NCBI RefSeq assembly: GCF_002162375.1
Contig: NZ_CP021425.1
Location: forward strand, 3,852,766-3,916,765
Reading direction: 5' to 3'
DNA from: Oleiphilus messinensis
GTDB taxonomy: Bacteria; Pseudomonadota; Gammaproteobacteria; Pseudomonadales; Oleiphilaceae
DNA: 64,000 nucleotides
Shown: one piece after another, positions 9,403 to 17,744 of the stretch
Layout of the letters: each line of letters begins with the position of its first letter
How positions within the stretch are numbered: position 1 is the first letter of the stretch
The notes under the pieces: generated by a model
What the model saw: only the letters and a program-made list of their open reading frames with translations
Databases searched by the model: none
What the model was told of the DNA's origin: nothing
Translations under genes and position numbers: made by a program

Positions 9403-9418
9403 AGGCACATCGCTTGCA
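9403..9418 (+). promoter_or_regulatory. Probable sigma-54 promoter of flgA
   Basis: AGGCACATCGCTTGCA matches the sigma-54 -24/-12 pattern, with GG and GC separated by exactly 10 nt. The predicted transcription start is near 9429, about 75 nt before the flgA ATG. RpoN-dependent flgA expression is known in pseudomonads; its use here is inference. Confidence 0.6.
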
Positions 9419-9503
9419 ATCATTCAGAAAGACTGCCTTTTTAACCGTATCCGCCAACTAATTGACGCTTTTAATAGGTAATTGGCGATCGTGGCGGAAC
9501 ATT

Positions 9504-10268
9504 ATGTCAATAAATTCACACTATCACTTATCAAGAATAGGCCAAAAAATGAGAGTTCGCTTGCTAAATCAACCGATGGTCACAATTTTTTTGCTGGCCA
9601 TATTCTATTCACAAGCAGCATCTGCAACCCCTCAGCAACTTCGCATTCTTGAAACAGCCAATCAGTTTGTAAAACAAGATCTGGAGCGATTGGTAAAAGA
9701 GGAGAAAATCAGCCGCTTCGAACTGGAAAGCGGCAAACTTGATCCTCGTTTAACGCTTGCGGCCTGCAGCTCGGGAAAATTGGAAGCAAATTGGCTAAGC
9801 GACCCACTTAAAAGCACACGGAATACGGTCAAGGTAACCTGCAATAATCTCTGGAGTGTTATCGTCACGGCAAATATTAATGTTTACCGGTACGTCGTAG
9901 TGGTGAGCGCGACTCTGGATCGCAACACAACCATCACCACGGAGAATGTCGAACTGGAAGAAGTTCCACTACGCTCGACCCGGTACGGCTACTATCTCAG
10001 CACCTCTGAGGTTGTAGGTCAGAAAGCTTTACGCTTTAGCTCGCCTGGCACCGTGGTCACACCAAGAATGTTAAAACCTGCCGATCTGGTTGAAAAGGGT
10101 GACAATGTGGTTATCGTGGCGAAATCAGATATACTTAGTGTGAAAATGTTAGGAACAGCTCTCTCGAAGGGCCAACAGGGTGAGCAAATACTTGTGCGCA
10201 ATTCAAGTTCACAACGAGTGGTCAAAGCGTGGGTTACTGCACCAGGCCGTGTTGAAATCCCCTTTTAG
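9504..10268 (+). CDS. flgA: Flagellar basal body P-ring formation chaperone FlgA
   Basis: FlgA is a periplasmic chaperone for assembly of the flagellar P ring (FlgI). The protein has a signal peptide ending in FYSQAASA. It then has the FlgA N-terminal region with CSSGKLEANW and VTCNNLWSVIV, and a SAF/chaperone C-terminal domain with GDNVVIVAKSDILSVKMLGTALSKG. About 254 aa from this ATG; the ATG at 9549 would shorten the n-region and gives an even better signal peptide, while a TTG at 9462 is unlikely. A sigma-54-type promoter lies upstream. In related genomes flgA is followed directly by flgM and flgN; here an insertion sequence separates them. Confidence 0.9.
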   Translation: MSINSHYHLSRIGQKMRVRLLNQPMVTIFLLAIFYSQAASATPQQLRILETANQFVKQDLERLVKEEKISRFELESGKLDPRLTLAACSSGKLEANWLSDPLKSTRNTVKVTCNNLWSVIVTANINVYRYVVVVSATLDRNTTITTENVELEEVPLRSTRYGYYLSTSEVVGQKALRFSSPGTVVTPRMLKPADLVEKGDNVVIVAKSDILSVKMLGTALSKGQQGEQILVRNSSSQRVVKAWVTAPGRVEIPF

Positions 10269-10329
10269 CCTGGTAAACACCATAGTCATGGGCATCCGCT
10301 AAGTTAAATCAAACTAAAGTGCGCGATTG

Positions 10330-10346
10330 ACTGAAAAATTTTACTA
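10330..10346 (+). repeat. Candidate left inverted repeat of the IS
   Basis: It shares the core AAATTTTACTA (10336-10346) with the reverse complement of 11954-11964. Exact terminus uncertain. Confidence 0.45.
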
Positions 10347-10445
10347 ACCCGAATATTTCATAAAAAGAGGCAAACCTTTCTTAACCCACTGATATAATGG
10401 GTATTTCGCAAAAAATGCTTCGTAAGAAACTAAGAAAGGTCGCCC

Positions 10446-11849
10446 ATGTCAGATTCTACCCCAACTCAACTTCGTTTTCCTCCTTCCGCAGGCTTTACTG
10501 TGCGCGCAGATTTCGATGGCGGAGCCATGTCATCCGATTTTGGTGCTATGCTATTACGCGGCGTTGACCACCAGGTCGGACTGATTAATCGGCTGACGGC
10601 AGCTATCAAAGATCAGCGTCACCCCTCTTACATCGATCACGATTTAGCTGACTTATTGGCACAACGCATTTACCAGATTGGGTGCGGCTACCACGACGGC
10701 AATGATTGCAATAGCCTACGTCATGATCCCTTGTTCAAGCTTGCCATCAATCGAAAACCCGTGGAAGTCAGCGAAGCATTAGCCAGTGCGCCGACACTCT
10801 CTCGTCTTGAAAACGCGGTGACTGCCCGTGACATTTACCGCATTGCCCAGGCCTTTGTTGAACAGTTTATCGCGAGTTATGCCAGCACTCCGGCAATCAT
10901 TGTATTGGACATGGATCACTCCGAAGATCAAACTCATGGCCAACAGGAATTCTCGTTTTATAATCATCATTATCGGAGCCATTGCTACTTACCGCTGTTT
11001 TTGTTTGAAGGCTTATCAGGCAAATTCATTACCGCTGTGTTACGCCCCGGTAAACGTCCCAAGGGGGCCGAAAACGCAATGATTATTAAACGGGTGGTGA
11101 AACTGCTTCGCCAACACTGGCCGGAAACTCATATCGTGCTTCGCGGCGACGGTCACTTCTCCAATCCGGAATTGATGCAATTGGCACTGGACGATCCACA
11201 TACCGACTTCATCTTTGGCCTCACCGGTAATCAGGTGCTCAAACGATTGGCCAGTCCTCACCTTGAAAACACGCGAAAACTTCATGAAACGCGATGCCAC
11301 AATGCTCTCCTGTTCGATCGGGAACGACCTCAAAGCACCCGGACTTATCATGAACTCGATTATGCCGCCGGCACCTGGCCTCAATCGTTCCGAACCATTC
11401 TCAAAGCGGAAATCATGGATTTAGGCGAGAATCCCCGATTTGTAGTGACCTCTCTCACCAATACCACTCCCACTATACTTTACAAGGATCTGTATTGTGC
11501 GCGAGGTCAGGATGAAAATTATATTAAAATGATGAAAAACGACCTGGCCAGCGACCGGACTTCTGATCACTCATTTCTGGCTAACCATTTGCGATTGTTT
11601 TTCTCGTGTGCCGCCTATGTACTTCACCAAGTAATCCGAACTGAACTGTTGGCCAATACAGAACTGGCTACTGCTCAACCCTCCACGATCATTACCAAAC
11701 TCTTTAAGATCGCTGTCCGAGTCGTACAGTATAAAGACCGTATCAAACTCCAATTGCCGAGCTGCTACCCCTTTAAATCGATACTGCACAACATCACCGA
11801 ACTATTGTATTGCGCCAAACCACCACCCGCTTTAAACCAGACGTGCTGA
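10446..11849 (+). CDS. IS1380 family transposase
   Basis: A 467-aa DDE transposase of the IS1380 group (DDE transposase domain group 1). Visible family blocks are the first catalytic region IIVLDMDHSEDQTHGQQEF, the second around IVLRGDGHFSNPELM, and the C-terminal YCARGQDENYIKMMKNDL block with the catalytic glutamate, followed by ANHLRLFFSCAAYVLHQV. The frame is uninterrupted and full length, so the protein may be active. It starts at an ATG at 10446, with the GGTCGCCC stretch upstream as a poor ribosome binding site. A short hairpin (ACCCA / TGGGT near 10384-10402) lies in the leader. Its orientation is the same as flgA and flgM, so read-through into flgM is possible. Confidence 0.93.
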   Translation: MSDSTPTQLRFPPSAGFTVRADFDGGAMSSDFGAMLLRGVDHQVGLINRLTAAIKDQRHPSYIDHDLADLLAQRIYQIGCGYHDGNDCNSLRHDPLFKLAINRKPVEVSEALASAPTLSRLENAVTARDIYRIAQAFVEQFIASYASTPAIIVLDMDHSEDQTHGQQEFSFYNHHYRSHCYLPLFLFEGLSGKFITAVLRPGKRPKGAENAMIIKRVVKLLRQHWPETHIVLRGDGHFSNPELMQLALDDPHTDFIFGLTGNQVLKRLASPHLENTRKLHETRCHNALLFDRERPQSTRTYHELDYAAGTWPQSFRTILKAEIMDLGENPRFVVTSLTNTTPTILYKDLYCARGQDENYIKMMKNDLASDRTSDHSFLANHLRLFFSCAAYVLHQVIRTELLANTELATAQPSTIITKLFKIAVRVVQYKDRIKLQLPSCYPFKSILHNITELLYCAKPPPALNQTC

Positions 11850-11953
11850 TAAAACAATAAGCCAACAACGAAGCATCACCTCATTAAGAGGAGGGGTAGT
11901 TTTGTCTGTACACCTTTGAATGGTTAATAAATGAGCAGCCAAATCGGCCCAGA

Positions 11954-11970
11954 TAGTAAAATTTCACAAT
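11954..11970 (-). repeat. Candidate right inverted repeat of the IS
   Basis: TAGTAAAATTT at 11954-11964 is the exact reverse complement of 10336-10346; the outer six bases match partially. Confidence 0.45.
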
Positions 11971-12072
11971 ATGATCCGGAAAATCAACCATTGAAGGAGT
12001 TGTGACCTGTTTAGATACCAGTCAAACAATAGTGATGTTGTTTTGCTTGAAGCATTTATGAAACATTCGGGC

Positions 12073-12099
12073 TAAAGTATTTGGCTAGCAAGCCGATAC
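12073..12099 (+). promoter_or_regulatory. Sigma-28 (FliA) promoter of flgM
   Basis: TAAAGTAT at 12073-12080, an 11-nt spacer, then GCCGATAC at 12092-12099. The enteric consensus is TAAAGTTT-N11-GCCGATAA. It lies 39 bp before the flgM ATG and about 100 bp beyond the IS, so flgM keeps its late promoter. Confidence 0.88.
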
Positions 12100-12137
12100 C
12101 CAAGAATATAGCAGGTTTCTAATACAGGTACAGTCTA

Positions 12138-12449
12138 ATGGTCATTGATTTTAATGGCGTCAATCCTAACCAGCAAGCAGCTCAGCGGGCCAGGAATGAG
12201 ACGCAAGCCAAAGATGCAGCACAGTCGCCAGCGAGCACACCACCAGCCCAGGCTAATCGTGGCGAGACAGTTAGCGTCAGCAATAATGCCAAGAGCCTTC
12301 AGCAACTTGAAGAGTCAGTAAAACAACTACCTGATGTCGACAGTGAAAAGGTGGCAAAACTCAAGGCAGCCGTTGAAGACGGAAGCTACTCAGTAAATGC
12401 AGATAAATTGGCACAAAAAATGCTGGAGTTTGAGTCAGACACTTTCTAA
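12138..12449 (+). CDS. flgM: Anti-sigma-28 factor FlgM
   Basis: FlgM binds and inhibits FliA until the hook-basal body is complete, then is exported through the flagellar secretion channel. The 103-aa protein has a disordered Ala/Gln/Thr-rich N-terminal half and the conserved C-terminal sigma-binding part (VSVSNNAKSLQQLEES, then VAKLKAAVEDGSY and ADKLAQKMLEFE). The ATG at 12138 follows a sigma-28 promoter, giving the usual autoregulatory loop. flgN follows after 13 bp. Directly upstream lies the IS that separates it from flgA. Confidence 0.94.
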   Translation: MVIDFNGVNPNQQAAQRARNETQAKDAAQSPASTPPAQANRGETVSVSNNAKSLQQLEESVKQLPDVDSEKVAKLKAAVEDGSYSVNADKLAQKMLEFESDTF

Positions 12450-12462
12450 AAAGGTTTGACTC

Positions 12463-12939
12463 ATGACTTTATCCATTGATGCCCTGTCCCAGTATCTCAG
12501 AAACGATGTTCAAAACCTCAGTACTCTCGAAACCATTCTAATTGAAGAACAAGACGCTCTGCGTTCGCGAAATATTCAATCTCTACAAGACGTGGTCAAA
12601 CGTAAAACTGATACCCTGTCCCTGATTGAGGCCAGCTCAAAGGCCAAAACCAAACTGTTCGAAAAACTCAATACCCCTATCACACCTAAGCGGATGGCTG
12701 CATTGATTCGTGCGAGCCGACGTAAGGATCTGATTGATCTATGGGAAGATGCAGAGCAGAGAATGCAAAACTGCAAACACATCAATCAGGTAAATGGCAA
12801 GGTCATGGAACACTCTCGCAGACGAGTCGCCAAGCTGATGGACATATTCAGGGGACAATCACAGCAATCGGGAATCTACACCGCGCAAGGAAAACAACAA
12901 CACAGTGGAGCCGGTGGCTATACTCTGGCCAAAGCCTAG
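12463..12939 (+). CDS. flgN: Flagellar export chaperone FlgN
   Basis: FlgN is the cytoplasmic chaperone for the hook-associated proteins FlgK and FlgL. The 158-aa protein is helical throughout and shows the family C-terminal pattern INQVNGKVMEHSRRRVAKL followed by YTAQGK. It is downstream of flgM with a 13-bp gap and an AAGG-type ribosome binding site, so the two form an operon from the sigma-28 promoter. A terminator hairpin follows within 25 bp. Confidence 0.92.
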   Translation: MTLSIDALSQYLRNDVQNLSTLETILIEEQDALRSRNIQSLQDVVKRKTDTLSLIEASSKAKTKLFEKLNTPITPKRMAALIRASRRKDLIDLWEDAEQRMQNCKHINQVNGKVMEHSRRRVAKLMDIFRGQSQQSGIYTAQGKQQHSGAGGYTLAKA

Positions 12940-12960
12940 AGCCTGTTAACGGCCAACAAA

Positions 12961-12982
12961 AAAAGCCGCTAAAGCGGCTTTT
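12961..12982 (+). terminator. Bidirectional terminator after flgN
   Basis: AAAAGCCGCT pairs with AGCGGCTTTT, with A-runs and T-runs on both sides. It separates flgN from the convergent gene at 13017. Confidence 0.85.
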
Positions 12983-13016
12983 CAGGTACCAGAACATTCA
13001 TAACTTGAACATGTGA

Positions 13017-13769
13017 TTATCTTAAACGAATGGTCATGGAAGTATTTGCAAAGTTAATATCGGAAATGTAAATATTTCCCATTGAAGCAGCGCCATCTGC
13101 CGCGCCCAGAGGCTTGATATCCGTCATGGAAATACGATCAATATGACTCGGCATGGCAATATTAACGCTACCATCTGAATTCAGAGAAAACGGTGCCGTT
13201 GCGGTGTCATACACGACACCTTCTATTTTTGTATTGGAGTCAAGAAAGTTTGTCATAGGTGCGGCCAAATGAGCTAACAACGCCACCTGCGGAACCGCAT
13301 CACCTTCTTCGGGCACTATTTCACCATTCTCGCTGTTTTTAACCCGTTCCACGATATCTGTGAGCTGTCCAATATCTTCAACCAACCCCTTTGCCGTCAC
13401 TGACGCCATTTCACTATCATCGAGAGGCTTCAAACCGGACAGACCTGCAAGACCCTTCACTTGTGATGACTGAGTTGGTATCACTGCCGCTCCAGCACTA
13501 CCCGCCGCAAAAGCCACCATTGGCTGCAAAGGCGCCACCGCCATCGCAACAAATGCTGCAGCGTAGCGATAACGTTTCTGGTGCTTCAGTGTGCGCTCAA
13601 GCTCTCGCTCACAAATCCACCCTTGAGCAATCAGTACTTCACCCAACCGCGCGCCCGATGCAGCCTGCTCGACCAGTGCGGCATCCAACTGAGCCTCGGA
13701 GATATATCCCCGGTTTACCAAGAGTCGACCTAATCGAGACTTATCTATCTGTTTTTTTGAAGTCAGCAT
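13017..13769 (-). CDS. MshEN-domain protein with exported DUF6160-like region
   Basis: A 250-aa protein with an unusual layout. Residues 12-35 and 41-64 are two perfect copies of the 24-residue MshEN motif (RLGxxLVxxGYI...LxxxLxxQ), separated by the canonical 5 residues; this domain binds cyclic di-GMP in MshE-type ATPases. No ATPase follows. Instead KRYRY and a hydrophobic stretch (about residues 70-88, ending AFA-AG) look like a signal peptide or single membrane helix. The remaining 160 aa resemble DUF6160/FilA-like exported pilus-associated proteins (PLDDSEMASVTAKG near 115, and NIYISDINFANTSMTIRLR at the end). A GGAG ribosome binding site precedes the ATG at 13769. It stands alone, convergent with flgN. 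The family link of the C-terminal part is from memory. Confidence 0.72.
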   Translation of the reverse strand: MLTSKKQIDKSRLGRLLVNRGYISEAQLDAALVEQAASGARLGEVLIAQGWICERELERTLKHQKRYRYAAAFVAMAVAPLQPMVAFAAGSAGAAVIPTQSSQVKGLAGLSGLKPLDDSEMASVTAKGLVEDIGQLTDIVERVKNSENGEIVPEEGDAVPQVALLAHLAAPMTNFLDSNTKIEGVVYDTATAPFSLNSDGSVNIAMPSHIDRISMTDIKPLGAADGAASMGNIYISDINFANTSMTIRLR

Positions 13770-14123
13770 CTTATTTCTCCAGGGTTATATTCTTTTTAAT
13801 TTATTTCTTTGAAGCTGTTTTAATTCTGCTGTGTTTATTCCTTACATCGCAATAATGGTCAGTTAAGGTTTTTTTGTATACTGCATTATTATTAAGTTTG
13901 GTTAAAAAATGTTAAATGGCAACCCGATTGATCGAAATCAATTTCCAGGTATATTTAATAACATTTTACTTATTCCCGGATTTCCAGATTTTCAACATTG
14001 ATGCTCACCAACTAAATTCCACTGTGCAGCACTACAATTAACGTTATAATTCGAACCGTAATTGCCAGCAAATCCACTCGTGGTGTACTAAACAACACAA
14101 CCCACCTTAAAAAAGGAGCTTTC
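13770..14123. other. Divergent intergenic region, 354 bp
   Basis: AT-rich DNA between the MshEN-domain gene and the cyclophilin gene. It must contain both promoters, but no consensus boxes are clear. An AAAGGAG ribosome binding site lies at its right end before the cyclophilin ATG. Confidence 0.5.
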
Positions 14124-14738
14124 ATGTTAAGCGCGTTGGACGTCAACATAAAACAGTATTTTCGGACATTAACCTTAAGTTTTGTATGTTTAATCACCGC
14201 ATTGGTTACACCCCAGGGTTTTGCAACAGAAACCAACAAAGCGAATCCCACAGTTACATTAACAACGGATATGGGCAACATTGTTATCGAATTGTATCCG
14301 GATGCTGCCCCTATCTCGGTCAGGAATTTTCTCAACTATGTCCGTTCCGGGTACTATGAAAATACGCTGTTTCATCGAGTCATTCCCAACTTCATGATTC
14401 AGGCGGGTGGGTTTAATGAACAAATGCAACGCAAGGAAACTGACGCTCCGATTCAGAATGAGGCAAACAATGGCCTGAAAAATCAACGCGGCACCATCGC
14501 AATGGCTCGGACAAACCAGGTACACTCAGCCACATCCCAATTTTTTATCAATGTTGTTGATAACAATTATCTGAATCATAGCCCGAGCAGTTTTGGTTAC
14601 GCCGTATTTGGGCGTGTCATTGAAGGCATGGAAATCGCAGACAATATCAGTAAAGTCTCTACGGGATATTACCAAGGTATGCAGAATGTTCCTGTTACCC
14701 CAATCAAGATAACCAAAGCCACAATCAAATCACCGTAA
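14124..14738 (+). CDS. Periplasmic peptidyl-prolyl isomerase (cyclophilin)
   Basis: Catalyses cis-trans isomerisation of prolyl bonds during folding. A signal peptide (CLITALVTPQGFA then TE) points to the periplasm, as for E. coli PpiA. The cyclophilin core shows FHRVIPNFMIQAGGF with the catalytic arginine, GTIAMARTN, and SATSQFFINVVDN. The 204 aa length fits a bacterial PpiA with leader. A strong AAAGGAG site precedes the ATG. mnmC follows after 16 bp on the same strand, so cotranscription is likely though no functional link is known. Confidence 0.9.
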   Translation: MLSALDVNIKQYFRTLTLSFVCLITALVTPQGFATETNKANPTVTLTTDMGNIVIELYPDAAPISVRNFLNYVRSGYYENTLFHRVIPNFMIQAGGFNEQMQRKETDAPIQNEANNGLKNQRGTIAMARTNQVHSATSQFFINVVDNNYLNHSPSSFGYAVFGRVIEGMEIADNISKVSTGYYQGMQNVPVTPIKITKATIKSP

Positions 14739-14754
14739 TATAGATCCGCAACTT

Positions 14755-16875
14755 ATGTCCAAAGTCAGAGCCGCTCCATGCTGTGTTGAATCCGCTGATA
14801 TCAACTGGAACGATGCACAGACACCAGAATCAAATACCTTCGGCGATGTTTATTTTTCCAGAGATGATGGCAAAGCAGAGTCTGAATACGTATTTTTACA
14901 ACAAAATAATCTCAGCGAACGCTGGCAAGAACTCAAAGAACAGAACATCCCCTTTTCATTCACGATCGTTGAGACCGGTTTTGGAACCGGGCTCAACTTC
15001 CTGAACGCAATCGCACTTTGGCGCAATTTCGATTTTGCGCCAAATCAACAACTCCACTTTGTCTCTGCCGAAAAATACCCTATCCGAAAAGCAGACCTCG
15101 CACGAGCCCTGCTCACCCGTTGGCCAGAATTACAAGATGACGTTGAGCGCTTACTTTCCATATATCCGCCCTCCCTGAGAGGTGTTCACCGCCGTGAATT
15201 TGCAACCAATATCAATTTGACGCTGGTTTTTGAAGATGCATTTATCGGGTTTAACAACCTTCAATTTACCGCAGATGCCTGGTTTTTGGATGGCTTTGCG
15301 CCCAGCAAGAATCCTGAACTCTGGCAAACTGACTTGCTTGGAACCCTGGGCTGCAAAAGTAAACATGGCACCACGTTCAGTACTTTTAGTGCCGTAGGGG
15401 TAATCAGACGGTCGCTGATCCAAAACGGTTTTAGGGTCGAAAAAGTGAAAGGGTTTGGCCGAAAACGGGAAATGCTCGGGGGCATTTTTGAGCGGCCACA
15501 GCTACAAGCTGAAAAACTGGATCAGATCGAGAACTTGCCGGAACCACCAAGAAGGGTTAAACCGAAGCAAGCACCTTGGTTTGTGGATGCCGAAAGCAAC
15601 CACCCGCCGTCCAATCTTCAGACTACCCCACCCAACATCGCAATCATCGGTGCAGGTCTCGCAGGTTGCTTCACAGCTCGAGCCTTACATCGAAGGGGGG
15701 CAAGTACAACAGTATTCGATCAACATGCTTCTCCAGGACAGGAGGCGAGTGGCAATCCTCAGGGAATACTGTATACAAAGCCGGGTGCCACCTATACACC
15801 GAGCACTCAATTTGGACTGCTCTCACTGACTTACGCACAACATATTCTCGCCGAACTTGCCGCTTTTTTACCACAAATCTGGCACCCCACGGGCGTCCTG
15901 CAGCTCGCGTACCAGGAAAAAGAGAAAGTACAGCAGCAGAAACTCATTACGCAAAATAACTACCCGAACCAACTATTACATCCCGTTTCGCCGGAAGAAG
16001 CCTCAATCATAGCAGGTATTGACATACCACATTCCGGCATTTTCTACCCGGAGTCGGGCTGGGTTCGCCCCGCAGAACTTTGCAAGGCCCTACTTACCGA
16101 CCCGATAGTGTTCATCGGTAACGATCGGGTTGTTGACATCTCGAACGAGAGTAACGACCTTTGGACACTTACCACCGCATCCGGAACTCGGCATTCTGGA
16201 TTTACGCACGTAGTTATCGCCAATTCCAGTAGCGCGAAACAATTCCGCGAAACAAGCCATCTCCCCTTAAAACCTATTCGTGGCCAAACCAGCCTCACGC
16301 CAAGCACGCCCTATTCCGGCCAGCTCAAAACAGCGGTCTGCGCCAAAGGCTATATAGCCCCCGCTTTTGATGGTCAACATTGCTTTGGTGCAACGTTTAC
16401 ATTAAACGAAAATAGTACCGAATTACTCACCGAGGATAATAAAGAGAACATCGAAAACCTCCGGTTTATTTCCGATCAACTCGCCAACAGCATCGCTGAG
16501 GAAAACTCTCAATCCGGGGATAGAAACCGGCAGCTTAATACTGAGCAGGTAGCTATGGGTAAGGTCGGATTCCGCTGTACAACACCGGATTATTTACCGA
16601 TAGTCGGGCCCTGCCCGGACTCAGAGGATACACTGGTACGTTTTTCGGCGCTCAAGCAAAATGCATTGTATCAATTCGATTCTACCGGTAAATATCACAA
16701 AGGTGTTTACGTTAACGTGGGTCATGGGTCCAAGGGATTGTCCACAACCCCTTTGGCAGGTGAAATGATTGCCAGTCACATTTTTGGTGAGCCAAGCCCA
16801 ATCTCAGTGAACCTGCAAGAAGCACTTCACCCGGTTCGATTCTTGATTAGAAGCCTGATAAAAAGTAAATTGTAA
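14755..16875 (+). CDS. mnmC: Bifunctional tRNA mnm5s2U biosynthesis protein MnmC
   Basis: MnmC finishes the 5-methylaminomethyl-2-thiouridine modification at the wobble position of tRNAs. The C-terminal FAD oxidase removes the carboxymethyl group, and the N-terminal SAM methyltransferase then adds a methyl. The N-terminal domain (about 1-260) shows ETGFGTGLNFLNA and the DAWFLDGFAPSKNPELW block. The C-terminal domain has the FAD dinucleotide motif IAIIGAGLAGCFTARAL near residue 290, EASGNPQGILYTK, and a C-terminal NVGHGSKGLSTTPL. The 706 aa length is standard for the fused enzyme. It lies right after the cyclophilin gene. Confidence 0.95.
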   Translation: MSKVRAAPCCVESADINWNDAQTPESNTFGDVYFSRDDGKAESEYVFLQQNNLSERWQELKEQNIPFSFTIVETGFGTGLNFLNAIALWRNFDFAPNQQLHFVSAEKYPIRKADLARALLTRWPELQDDVERLLSIYPPSLRGVHRREFATNINLTLVFEDAFIGFNNLQFTADAWFLDGFAPSKNPELWQTDLLGTLGCKSKHGTTFSTFSAVGVIRRSLIQNGFRVEKVKGFGRKREMLGGIFERPQLQAEKLDQIENLPEPPRRVKPKQAPWFVDAESNHPPSNLQTTPPNIAIIGAGLAGCFTARALHRRGASTTVFDQHASPGQEASGNPQGILYTKPGATYTPSTQFGLLSLTYAQHILAELAAFLPQIWHPTGVLQLAYQEKEKVQQQKLITQNNYPNQLLHPVSPEEASIIAGIDIPHSGIFYPESGWVRPAELCKALLTDPIVFIGNDRVVDISNESNDLWTLTTASGTRHSGFTHVVIANSSSAKQFRETSHLPLKPIRGQTSLTPSTPYSGQLKTAVCAKGYIAPAFDGQHCFGATFTLNENSTELLTEDNKENIENLRFISDQLANSIAEENSQSGDRNRQLNTEQVAMGKVGFRCTTPDYLPIVGPCPDSEDTLVRFSALKQNALYQFDSTGKYHKGVYVNVGHGSKGLSTTPLAGEMIASHIFGEPSPISVNLQEALHPVRFLIRSLIKSKL

Positions 16876-16927
16876 ATATGATCGACAAAGTTCATTAATC
16901 CGCAACGACAGCATCGCGTTCCACACC

Positions 16928-17569
16928 ATGTTCTACGTGCATAATATCGATTTGGGAAGAGTCCATCCCCTGCAAAGAAATGACCCCCGGATACAGTCGG
17001 TATCCGAGGTGGCCAACCTTAATGCAGCGCAAAACATCCATAGTGACTCGGAGAATAAACTTGATTCTGAGCAGCCACATGAAGAACACAGGCATTCTGA
17101 TTCACACCGAATTTACACGGAGAATTCAAATGACTGGCTCGCAAAAGACATTATGTCACATACATTGGTAACGGTACCTGGCTCGAACCGAATTGCCGCG
17201 ACACTGGAACTGATGAATCAACACGAAATTCACCATATCATCGTGACAGATTTGAGCCAGGCTTTATTTGGAATTATCAGTAAAGAGAAAATCTATGAAC
17301 AACAAAAGTCGGCCTCCCTGCAAACATCTCAACAAGAATCACGCAATCCACTGGATTTGATGGAAAACCTGAACTACGGTGACATATTTTCCACTGCCCC
17401 TGAAACACCTGCCGGCCAGGTAGCACGCTTTATGCTTGAATATGATCTCAGCAGTATGGCTGTAGTCGAAAACAAAAATTTGGTAGGCATTATTACATTG
17501 CGGGATTTTTTGAGACTGTCTGTTAAGACACATCTCAACGGATTCTTGAAAACGGATACTACCGCATAA
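16928..17569 (+). CDS. CBS-domain protein
   Basis: A 213-aa soluble protein with a low-complexity His/Glu/Ser-rich N-terminal segment (about residues 35-65) and a pair of CBS domains (about 72-130 and 150-205). The first starts with AKDIMSHTLVTVPGSNRI; the second has VGIITLRDFLRLSV. CBS pairs bind adenine nucleotides and often regulate partners, but no partner domain is fused. The ATG at 16928 lacks a clear ribosome binding site; an internal start is possible. It follows mnmC after 52 bp on the same strand. Function unknown. Confidence 0.72.
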   Translation: MFYVHNIDLGRVHPLQRNDPRIQSVSEVANLNAAQNIHSDSENKLDSEQPHEEHRHSDSHRIYTENSNDWLAKDIMSHTLVTVPGSNRIAATLELMNQHEIHHIIVTDLSQALFGIISKEKIYEQQKSASLQTSQQESRNPLDLMENLNYGDIFSTAPETPAGQVARFMLEYDLSSMAVVENKNLVGIITLRDFLRLSVKTHLNGFLKTDTTA

Positions 17570-17744
17570 CGTCCCCAACCACCGCTACACGCCCCCTTGA
17601 TTATCTCGTCTTTACAAACATTTCGCTTGGCACGCTCTTCGTTGGAAAATAAAATTAAAGATCGCCTGAGCTGCCAATAGAAAGCTCAAACGATCCTCTC
17701 AGCCGGACGCTCCAGCTGTGTTGCTTTGTATAACCGGGGGTCAG

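Larger units (their letters stand above)
10330..11970 (+). mobile_element. IS1380-type insertion sequence between flgA and flgM
   Basis: One intact transposase gene is flanked by a candidate imperfect inverted repeat: 17 bp at 10330-10346 against 11954-11970, 14 of 17 positions matching and an 11-bp core AAATTTTACTA identical. This gives an element of about 1.64 kb, fitting the IS1380 size. No convincing target-site duplication was found, so the ends are approximate. The element lies between flgA and flgM. Confidence 0.7.

Noticed and set aside
9390-9425. TAAAGCAG-N11-GCAATCAT as a sigma-28 promoter for flgA
   Set aside because: The -10 part fits poorly and the overlapping sigma-54 match is clearly better.
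10320-11980. Target-site duplication for the IS
   Set aside because: No 4-5 bp direct repeat flanks the candidate ends convincingly; the exact boundaries remain open.
17630-17660. TTGGCACG-like sigma-54 site between convergent genes
   Set aside because: The -12 element is GT rather than GC, and no gene follows on the plus strand.
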